From: Patescibacteria group bacterium | Lineage (GTDB): Bacteria > Patescibacteriota > Patescibacteriia > 2-12-FULL-60-25 | Length of the DNA: 64,000 nt | Assembly: GCA_031082005.1 (NCBI GenBank) | Contig: JAVHLR010000001.1 | Span: 16,870 to 80,869, forward strand | Direction of reading: 5' to 3' | Part shown: in pieces, positions 31,396-40,200 of the stretch | How positions within the stretch are numbered: position 1 is the first letter of the stretch | How the letters are laid out: the number at the start of each line of letters is the position of its first letter | The notes under the pieces: generated by a model | Databases searched by the model: none | The model's input: only the letters and a program-made list of their open reading frames with translations | What the model was told of the DNA's origin: nothing | Made by a program: the position numbers and the translations under genes

Positions 31396-34300
31396 TGGCC
31401 AAGGTCATCGCCATCGGTCAGCCTGCCAACGACTCGGAGCGCGAGGCCATCGCCTACCTGCGCGACAACCTCTCTAACGCCTTCACGGTCATCCACAACT
31501 TCGAGCTGAAGCAGGGCCACGAGCTGTACGAGATCGACGTCGCCCTGCTGTGCCCGCAGTGCGTGTTCGTCATCGACGTGAAGGGAACGCGTGGGCTCGT
31601 CGACGTCTACGGCAGCAAGTGGTACCCGGAGGGCCGCGCACCCTACCACTCGCCGCTCGCCATCCTGCGCAACCACGCCAAGGCGCTCAAGACTCTGATC
31701 CGCGATCAGTACCCGGCGAACACGGCGATGGGCGGCGTATGGATCGACGCGGCGGTGTTGATGACCGCACCCGATGCACTCGTGCAGGACCCCGGAGGTC
31801 AGGACGGTCCCTCGGTCGCGTATCTCAAGAAGTGCACCGCCTTCTTCCAGGACAAGGGGCGAGTGCGCCCTGGCTGCTCGACGGAGATCCGTGCCCGGCT
31901 CGGGCAGATCGAGAAGGCCATCGTCGGCCGCGCCAAACCCAAGAGTGCCCCTCCCTGCTACGGCAACTGGCAGGTCGACGAGAAGCTCGGCGGCACCGAC
32001 CGCTACACCGAGTACCGCGCCAAGCACACGCTCCTCGGGGCCAAGCGCGGTGGCACCGCGCGGCTGCGCGTGTACCAGGTGGATCCGTACCTGCCCGAGG
32101 AGCAGCGCAAACGGGAACACCGCCGCATCGGAAACGCCTTCCGAGCCGTGGCCTCGATGCCCGGGCACCCGAACATTCTGACGGTCCGCGACCTCATTCC
32201 CACCGAGGCCGAGGACCGACTCGTGCTCGTGACCGGCGATGTGGCGGGCCACGCCCTGCGCCAGCACATCAAGAAGAGCGCTCTGGCGCTCACGTTCGAC
32301 CAGAAGATCGCCGTGATCCGGGACGTGCTGGCGGCCCTCGACCACGCTCACCGCAGCGACCCGCAGGTCGTCCACCGCAACCTGAACCCAGACGCTGTGC
32401 TCATCAGCACCGCTGGCCGCGCCTTGATCTGTGGCTTCGACTACGCCCGCGCTGGCAAGGACCGGACGAGCACCATCGCCCAGGACATCGTCGACGAGCT
32501 CGACCCGATGTACCAGGCACCCGAGTGCTACAAGGATCCGTCGAAGGCGAGCGTGGCCTCCGACCTCTATTCGGCGGGCCTCGTGTTCTACGAGCTGCTG
32601 GTGGGCGAGCAGCCGTGGTCCTCCATCGACGACATGATGGAGAAGGATGGCGTGTTCCCGGTGAAGCCGTCCGAGCAGAAGCCGGAGCTGCCCGCGGATC
32701 TGGACGGCTGGCTCCAGGCGCTCTGTTCGTTCGACGTGGAGGACCGCCCTTCATCCTCTGCGGTGGCGCTTGCCAGGTTCAACGATATCGTCGGCCCCGA
32801 CCCAAGGGAAGCCGGCAAGCAAAAGCCGCGCGAGAGCCTGCCGCCCGCCGCCGCGCGGCCCGACGTCGACTACCGGGCCCTCAAACGCGGCGACGAGGTC
32901 GCCAACCGCTTCCGGGTCGAGGACAAGCTGGGCGACGGCGGCTTCGCGTCTGTGTACCGGGTCTTCGACTCCTTCGCGGACACGACCCGCGTCCTCAAGA
33001 TCATCGTCAAGGACCGGCGTTCGACCTTCCAGCGCCTCAAGCAGGAGTATTGCGTCCTCGAGAAGCTCAAGCCCCACCCGAATGTGGTTCGCGTGGTCTG
33101 GGCGGACAAGCTTCCCGACGAAACCCCCTTCCTCGTCTTCGAGTACATCGCCGGCACCGGCATCGACGACCTGCTCACGAGCGGCTCCGTTTCCCTCGAG
33201 GACGTCAGGCGCATCGGCCTCGACACCCTGACAGGGCTCGAGTACCTCCACGCGAGCGGCGTCTTTCACCGCGACATCAAGCCGTCGAACCTGCTCTGGA
33301 CCGACCAGGGTGTGCGCATCATCGACTTCAACGTCGCGGTGCACCAGGACGACGAGGAGGCCCGGGCCGGCGGCACGCGACGGTACATCCCCCCGGACCT
33401 CGAGCTGTCCGATTCGCTGACGTTCGAGGAGAAGGTCGACTGGGACCTCTACTCGCTTGGCATCACGCTCTACGAGTGTGCCACCGGCTGGAAGTACCCG
33501 TGGGCCGAGGCGATGCCGCCAATGAAGGTCCTTCCCAAAGACCCGCGGGACTACATCTCCGATCTGAGCCCGGAGATCGTGCAGGTCATCCTCCGCGCGA
33601 TCGCTCCGAGCCGGGCTGACCGTTTCGCCTCGGCGACCGAGTTCCGGGAGGCACTGTCGATGGTGGCCAAGGTTCGGGTCACGCCTTCGGCACCCGTGGT
33701 CACGATCACGCCGAAGCCGGAGGCTGGAGCGTTGGCGCTCTTCCAGCCCCACAAGCCCAACTTCAACCCCTTCGTCACGCACCTGCTCACCATGTACAGC
33801 CAGAGCCCGACGACCAACGCGGGCACGCGCGGGCTGGATGATGTTGGGCGCGAGACGTACATCCGCACCTTGCTCGACGACAAGCTGCGGCCAGCCGTGC
33901 TCGCCGGCGAGTTCCGCCTGGTCGCTGTCACGGGCAACGCGGGCGACGGAAAGACCGCGTTCATCAACCGGATCGAGGACGCCACCGAGGTGAAGCCCAG
34001 CCTCGTCCGGAAGACCAACGGCTCGGAGTTCACCCTGCGAGGCCGGCGCTTCATCACCAACTACGACGGCAGCCAGGACGAGGACACCAAGGCCAACGAC
34101 GTGGTGCTCCAGGACTTCCTGGGGCCGTACGCGGGCGCGGACTCAAGCGCCTGGCCCACTGACGAGACGCGGATCATCGCGATCAACGAGGGGCGCCTCG
34201 TCGATTTCCTGACGGAGCACGAGGACCAGTACCCCCATCTGCGGGCTCTGGTCATGGCTGGGCTCGCCGGCGCCCCGGCCTCCGACGGGGTCGTCGCGGT

Positions 34301-35537
34301 GAACCTCAACCTGCGCGCTATCGTAGCCGACCCACCGGGTTCGCCCGGGCCCGACACGATCTTCGACCGGCTCCTGCTTCGCCTCGTGAACGACAAGTTC
34401 TGGGAGCCCTGCGCGAGCTGCGACATCCGCGACCGATGCTACGTGTTCCACAACGCCCGGACCTTCATGGACCCGGTGGCTGGACCCAAGGTCACCGAGC
34501 GGCTGCGTCGGCTCTACGCGATCACGCACCTGCGGGGGCGGCTGCACATCACCATGCGGGATCTGCGCTCGGCCCTGGCTTTCACCCTCGCGGGTACGCG
34601 GGACTGCGACGACATCCACGCTCTGTACGCCAGCACGAGCGCGGAAGCCCGCCACCAGATCCTGCAGGGGTTCTACTTCAACGCCTGGCGCGGCGGCACC
34701 AGCACGGCGGATCGGCTCCTGTCGTTGCTCGGCGAGATCGACATGGGAGAGGCGTCGAACCCGGACATCGACCGTGCTCTCGACTACCTGCCACCCGACG
34801 CCGGCGAGTTGGCGCGGTTCACTTTGGCGTCCCGCGCCGACTTCGACAATCAGCTCCTCGACCGCATGTACCGGGAGCTGCCCAGGGACGCCTCGGCTGG
34901 CTCTGCCGGTCGGCGCATGGCGGATCACCGCGAGTACGTGGCCATGTTGCGGCGGCGCCAGTTCTTCGAGCGCCGCGACGAGAACTGGAAGGAGATGCTG
35001 CCCTACCGTACGGCGAGCACCTTCTGGCGTCTGGTCACAGGCGAGACGCAGCCCGGCATCCATCTCGACGAGGTCCTGACGGCGATCAACCACGGCGAGG
35101 GCTTGAGCAACCCGAAGCGGCTCGGCAACTGCCTCGCCCTGCGGGTCCGCGTGGTCGAGCGTGGCACGGTGCGTAGCTACCGGCTGTTCCCAGGTGAGTG
35201 CTTCAGCCTCGATCTTCCTCCCGGCGCCAGCAACGAGTTCGTCGAGCACATCCCGCAGACGCTGCGGCTCGTCTACACAGCGCCCTCCGGTCAACAGGCC
35301 GAGCTCCTCGTGGACCTCGACATCTACGAAATGCTGGCCCGTCTGAACGACGGCTATCGGCCGAGCCTCGAGGAGCTGCAGGGCTACTACTTGACGCTGA
35401 CGGTCTTCAAGAACGTCCTGTCTTCTGCCCCCTACCAGGAGGTCCTGCTCAGCCGGACAGGCCACGACTTCTATCGCATCCGGCGTGAGTCGGAGGGCAC
35501 GCTCCACCTGGAAGCGCTGCCGGGAGGGGCGAGCTGA
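31395..35537 (+). CDS. NERD nuclease domain, pseudokinase, Ser/Thr kinase and P-loop ATPase fusion
   Basis: This 1380-residue protein overlaps its neighbours by 1 bp on each side. Order: NERD domain (1-110; LYEIDVALL and FVIDVKG); kinase fold 1 (about 180-470) with HRNLNP (327) and CGFDYAR in place of HRDLKP and DFG, so probably inactive; kinase fold 2 (about 500-760) with GDGGFASVY, HRDIKPSN (about 625) and IIDFNVAV, likely active; then a P-loop domain with GNAGDGKT (about 845) and a Cys cluster (CASCDIRDRC). A kinase follows the methyltransferases and HsdS in MADS and in Pgl/BREX type 2 (PglW). It probably signals infection by phosphorylating partners. Confidence 0.83.
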   Translation: MAKVIAIGQPANDSEREAIAYLRDNLSNAFTVIHNFELKQGHELYEIDVALLCPQCVFVIDVKGTRGLVDVYGSKWYPEGRAPYHSPLAILRNHAKALKTLIRDQYPANTAMGGVWIDAAVLMTAPDALVQDPGGQDGPSVAYLKKCTAFFQDKGRVRPGCSTEIRARLGQIEKAIVGRAKPKSAPPCYGNWQVDEKLGGTDRYTEYRAKHTLLGAKRGGTARLRVYQVDPYLPEEQRKREHRRIGNAFRAVASMPGHPNILTVRDLIPTEAEDRLVLVTGDVAGHALRQHIKKSALALTFDQKIAVIRDVLAALDHAHRSDPQVVHRNLNPDAVLISTAGRALICGFDYARAGKDRTSTIAQDIVDELDPMYQAPECYKDPSKASVASDLYSAGLVFYELLVGEQPWSSIDDMMEKDGVFPVKPSEQKPELPADLDGWLQALCSFDVEDRPSSSAVALARFNDIVGPDPREAGKQKPRESLPPAAARPDVDYRALKRGDEVANRFRVEDKLGDGGFASVYRVFDSFADTTRVLKIIVKDRRSTFQRLKQEYCVLEKLKPHPNVVRVVWADKLPDETPFLVFEYIAGTGIDDLLTSGSVSLEDVRRIGLDTLTGLEYLHASGVFHRDIKPSNLLWTDQGVRIIDFNVAVHQDDEEARAGGTRRYIPPDLELSDSLTFEEKVDWDLYSLGITLYECATGWKYPWAEAMPPMKVLPKDPRDYISDLSPEIVQVILRAIAPSRADRFASATEFREALSMVAKVRVTPSAPVVTITPKPEAGALALFQPHKPNFNPFVTHLLTMYSQSPTTNAGTRGLDDVGRETYIRTLLDDKLRPAVLAGEFRLVAVTGNAGDGKTAFINRIEDATEVKPSLVRKTNGSEFTLRGRRFITNYDGSQDEDTKANDVVLQDFLGPYAGADSSAWPTDETRIIAINEGRLVDFLTEHEDQYPHLRALVMAGLAGAPASDGVVAVNLNLRAIVADPPGSPGPDTIFDRLLLRLVNDKFWEPCASCDIRDRCYVFHNARTFMDPVAGPKVTERLRRLYAITHLRGRLHITMRDLRSALAFTLAGTRDCDDIHALYASTSAEARHQILQGFYFNAWRGGTSTADRLLSLLGEIDMGEASNPDIDRALDYLPPDAGELARFTLASRADFDNQLLDRMYRELPRDASAGSAGRRMADHREYVAMLRRRQFFERRDENWKEMLPYRTASTFWRLVTGETQPGIHLDEVLTAINHGEGLSNPKRLGNCLALRVRVVERGTVRSYRLFPGECFSLDLPPGASNEFVEHIPQTLRLVYTAPSGQQAELLVDLDIYEMLARLNDGYRPSLEELQGYYLTLTVFKNVLSSAPYQEVLLSRTGHDFYRIRRESEGTLHLEALPGGAS

Positions 35538-37201
35538 TGGCGATCAAGGGAAAAGACCGCGAGTTTCGACTCCGGCAGCTTTCGTACATCGACTTCAAGC
35601 CGGTGAACATGGACCGCGTGCTGACGATGCTGTTTCCCCGCCTGCGCTTCGGGGGCTACGGCACTCGGCGGCCGCCGCGCAAGAACGAGCTCACCGTCTC
35701 CGATTTCACCCGCGAGTACGTGAAGGATCCGAAGCAGTTTGCCGGATTCGCCGAGCATCAGAACCTCGTCGAACGGTGGATCGAGACCGACCTGATGGAC
35801 ATGGTCAATCGGGGACGGCCGAACCAGGCGCTCGCCGCGCCGAGGCCCCTGCATGGCAACACCTACAAGTTCCGGAACGCGCGACACGCGCGTGACTACG
35901 GCGCCGCCGAGCAGCTCTACTGGATGCTCTACTACGCCCGCGGCGGAAGAGGACAGGTAGCCCGCGAGGCGCTCACGCGGTTCTTCTTTCCCGGCGTCGA
36001 CCTGCACACCGACAAGTACGACCCGTCCGCTTCGGTGGATGTCGAGACCCAGGCGCTGCTCCACTTCGACCAGCAGGTATCGGTGGACATGCGCGACTCC
36101 CAGGAGCCGGAGCGCTTTCCTCCGCCCTGCGTCGGGCAAGTGGATCTCCTCGCGGACGACACACTCAGGCTTCTCGCCTACGAGCCGTACATCCCCCGGA
36201 CGGTCCTGGTCGAGTATCTGAAGACGCTGTTCGCCTTCCACCTTGGGCTCTACCACCTCCGGCTCATCAAGCTCCTGCCCGCCCTCGTGCGGCGACGGAG
36301 CACGGACCCGACCTGCGATTTCAAGAGCTGCCCCGTGGCGCCCGATCAGATGGAAGCGCACGGCGGGTGCCCGTATCGTGTCTATCTCCTGGCCGACCTT
36401 GGCAACGACCTCGACAGCCACATGGCCGCCCTGGCACGGCACAGCGCGGATGTGCACTACCGCCGCATTCCGACATACGTCCAGTCGCACTACCTGTTGC
36501 GCAAGCTCGATGAGCTCGCGGACTACCTGAGCCATCGCGTGGGCAAGCTGTCGGCGCCGGCCAACGGCTTCTTTGGGATCGGGGATCTGCTTGCCCTGCT
36601 CGAACCGCCACATGCCGCCGAGCGAGATGGCTACTTCAAGGCCAGGCTGGCGGGGCTGCTGGAGGACACTGGGGGCAACACCCGAGAGGAGATCGATCCC
36701 GAGATCAAGCGCGTCACCGAGATGGGCCTCGGCGATCTCGACATGTACGTCGAGATCTTGATGGCCCTCCGGGGTTCCTACCATCGGCGCTACATCACCG
36801 AGTTCCTCGACTCGGTGTTCAAGCGCGGCGACGCCGGCGTCATGCACCAGTCCAAGGCGAGCCCGCGAAGGTTCGCAGTGGGCAGCCAGCTGCTCGAGGT
36901 CCTCCTCCAGATCGCAGTCCTGCGTTCGTCCGGCTCCGGCTTCTACACGCGTGCCCTGCGTATCGACGAGCTGCTCGTCTTCCTGCGCGAGCGCTACGGC
37001 ATCTACATCGATCGACTGCCGCCCGGAGATGGCTTCGGCGCCGCGAGCATCAAGGACCTGGCGGCGCTCCGGCAGAACGTCCAGAGCTTCCGCGGCCGCC
37101 TGCGGGAGATCGGCTTCTTCCGAGATCTGTCAGATGCGTACATCACGCAGACGGTCATGCCTCGCTACACGATCGAGAAGACCAACGGAGGTGCGCCATG
37201 A
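35537..37201 (+). CDS. Unknown protein of the MADS-like operon
   Basis: The 554-residue protein overlaps the kinase gene by 1 bp and the next gene by 4 bp, so it is an integral part of the operon. It is largely helical, with FDFKSC-type Cys residues near 260 (CDFKSCPVAPDQMEAHGGC, a possible zinc site) and a conserved-looking block YVQSHYLLRKLDELADYLSH. The C-terminal domain (RIDELLVFLRERYGIYIDRL, then a helix pair) resembles a winged helix. I recognise no catalytic motif. By position it matches the unknown gene between kinase and ATPase in MADS-type loci. Confidence 0.75.
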   Translation: MAIKGKDREFRLRQLSYIDFKPVNMDRVLTMLFPRLRFGGYGTRRPPRKNELTVSDFTREYVKDPKQFAGFAEHQNLVERWIETDLMDMVNRGRPNQALAAPRPLHGNTYKFRNARHARDYGAAEQLYWMLYYARGGRGQVAREALTRFFFPGVDLHTDKYDPSASVDVETQALLHFDQQVSVDMRDSQEPERFPPPCVGQVDLLADDTLRLLAYEPYIPRTVLVEYLKTLFAFHLGLYHLRLIKLLPALVRRRSTDPTCDFKSCPVAPDQMEAHGGCPYRVYLLADLGNDLDSHMAALARHSADVHYRRIPTYVQSHYLLRKLDELADYLSHRVGKLSAPANGFFGIGDLLALLEPPHAAERDGYFKARLAGLLEDTGGNTREEIDPEIKRVTEMGLGDLDMYVEILMALRGSYHRRYITEFLDSVFKRGDAGVMHQSKASPRRFAVGSQLLEVLLQIAVLRSSGSGFYTRALRIDELLVFLRERYGIYIDRLPPGDGFGAASIKDLAALRQNVQSFRGRLREIGFFRDLSDAYITQTVMPRYTIEKTNGGAP

Positions 37202-40200
37202 GCAACGGGTTTCGGGCACTGCCCTCCGTCGACCTGACTCGCGCGGTCGAACAATTGCTTCTTCCGCGGCTCGCCGCAGCCTTGCGCGAGCGCGGTGCCG
37301 GACACTGCATGCGGGTGCCGGACTTGGATCGCGAGCTGATGCTGTCGCTGGCCAAGGGGCTCCGGGCCGAGGTTCCGGAAGCCCAAGTCTTCGTTCTGGC
37401 CAACGGTTCGCCTGCGCCTGACGGCGACCTGCTGATCTCGTCGACCAAGCTGGTCGAACTTCGCAATCCGCTCCCGAACGGATCGCTGCGCCCGCCGCTG
37501 TGCGTGTTCTTGCCCGCCAACCTGAGAACGAGCGCCGAGGATTCGTTCGGCGTCGCCACGTTCCAGGAGTTCCCGGTAGGTGACTCCTACGAGTCCCTGC
37601 GGGGTCAGTTGCTCGAGCGGGTGCCAGCCTCTTTGCTGGGCTACGTCCGAGATGCCCTCCATCTCCTTCGAGAGCAGCGCTGGCGCTGGGCCAGCGACGT
37701 GGCCCAGGTGCGCTACCTGCTCTGTGCCCACGCGAACGGCAACGACGGCGAGGCATTTGGCGGCTCGCTGTACGAGCTGGGCCTTGTCCCGGACTTCAAG
37801 CTCTTCGACGATCCGACGACGGCATACGGGCGGGTCCGCAAGAATCTCGAGTGCGTCAGACGGCTAACCGATGGCGACGCCTCAGTGCGTGCGCGCGTGC
37901 TCGGGCTCGATCTGGTGAACAAGGGGCTGCGCCGCAGGCTGGCCGAGTACCTCGTGGACGCAGGCGTCGAAGACCCGGTGGCGTGGACCCGAGACATCGT
38001 CCTCCACCGCCGCAAGTGGGATCTGTCTTTCGACAAGTGGGAGTTCGCCTCCGAGATCTCGCCCGACAAGATCTCGTTTTTGAAGGTCGAGACGGATCTG
38101 CCGGTCATCGCTGACGACGAGACGGACGAGCGCCTTCTGGACCTCGTCGGCCAACAGGTGCTCGCGCCGCAGGAGCGGCGCAAGTTCAACGTCGTGGTCG
38201 AGGTCTCGCCGCATCCTGGGCAGGTTCAGGGGCTCGATCACTTCACCGTGCAGATCATCTCCAAAGACACCGGCCCAGTGGGGGTGGTCCGGAAGGTGCC
38301 TGTTTGGAAGACGAACCGCACGACCTGCAACGTGTCCTTCTCGAAGCTCAACAAGGTCGAGTTCGAGGAGGGCTGGTACAACGTGCGCGTACTGCCCTGG
38401 ACGGCTGGCGGCGATCCGATCCCCATCGACGAGCCGGCCGGCTCGCTCGCCAAGCGCTCGAACGAAAGCGAGCCCTTCTACGTGCTGCCCGAGATCGAAC
38501 TCGAGGAGGAGCCACCTCAGCGCGCGGTACCAAAGGCCGAGAGCGTGGAGCACGCACGCATCGACCGGCAATTCACGGCGATTCTGCAGGGACGCGAGCC
38601 ACAAGACGTTGCGCTGGATAGCGTGGGTTGGGCCCAGAAGAACACCCAGCGCCGCTCCACCTCTCACGAGACCATCGAGGCGAAGTTCGGCAAGGAGGGG
38701 GCCTTCCAGATTGCCGTCGCGAGGTGGCTCAAGATCGTCGAGGAACGGATCCTCACGAGCCCCGAACGCCCGGTGAGCTGGCGGATGCAGCTCCACATGG
38801 GTCAACCGCAGACGCCGACCGGCGACATTAGCGAATGGCCGGCGTCGGCAGCCGTGCGGAGCTTTCTCGATGCGCGTACGGGGTACTTCGCCGCGGTCAC
38901 CCAGAACAAGGGCCTCGTCACCCAGGGGCTCGACTTCCTGGCAGCGGAAGAGAGTGTCCTCGCCTACGCGTCCGCCTACATCGACCTGCTGAAGGACCTC
39001 TCGGCCAAAGTGGAGCGCGAGTCAGGCAGCGATCAGCTCAAGGCCATCGTTGCTCTCCGTGCCGCCCTGGCGGTGGACACCATTCGTCTGGTCATCGAGG
39101 ACTACCGCGGTCACGTTCGCGAAGCTGCGGTGATCGCGCCCACGCATCCCTTGCGGGTCCTGTGGCAACTCGGATGGGCGCAGCTCGGCGCGGCCTGGGT
39201 CAAGGCAACCACGAAGGGGCCGGAGGAGCACGTGACCCCGGCGCGCGACGCTCTTCTGCGTGGCATCTCCTCCGTGAACTTCCCGCCGATGCTTCCAATC
39301 AGCGATGGTCGCGTGTTCGTCGCGGTCGACAACATTCATCCCTTCTGGTCGCTCTACGCGCCCGCGACCGAGGAAGATCCCCGCGGGCTCCTCGGCGATG
39401 TCTGTGCGGCGCTCGGGCTTCCTGAGCCGTCCATCGGCGGGCTTGCGGTCACCGGTGAAGTTATCGCGTCCAGGATCGAGCGCTACCTCGTCCAGCACCC
39501 GTATGTCCGGACTCTTGCGATCAACGCGTTTAACCCAGGGCGCGCGACAGTGCTCGCCGACGCCCTCGTGGCCCTGCAGAAGCAGGAGCCGTTCAAGGAC
39601 CTTCGCTACGACCTACGCCTGTTCGTGCCCGACCCCGATGCCCTAGGGGTCGGTGAGTCAATCGCGGCGCTACTGGCAGGGGAAGGAACGCTGGCCGGCG
39701 AGGCATTCTCAGTTCCGACGGGCAGCCACGTCTTCCCGAAGCTCAACGTCGCGGTCCGCGGCACTGCCGATTTTCGCGAAACCCCCTCTCGCTATCGGTC
39801 CCACCTGAGCTTCCTCTTCGACGTCTTCCCGGCCGAGGAGGTCGGCGCCGGAAAACCCTTCCGGCTCGAGCGTACGATACCTCTGCACGGGCTCGTCCAG
39901 GACTTCACGGTGCGATACCGGGACGACGAGACGGGTACAGGATGGCAGCGCCAGCCCCGCCACGGGGCCGCGACGATGATCGCGGGTGCCGAAGAGACGA
40001 GCATGCTCCTCGGGCAGCTCCCCGCACTGCTCTCCGCGGCCGCTGCGACCGTTGCTCGATCGACTCCCGATTTCGAGTCGCGACCGATCATCCGCCTTGA
40101 GCTCGATCCGGACGAGCGCGCATTGATCAGTGAGATCCACGACGCCAGCGACTGGGTCTTCACCATCGACCGCAACATGGGGATCGAATTCTTCGACCAC

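Noticed and set aside
34143-36847. Minus-strand frames of about 450 codons (34143-35507 and 35471-36847)
   Set aside because: They mirror the kinase and the following operon gene, show no ribosome site or motif, and have the biased composition of antisense frames.
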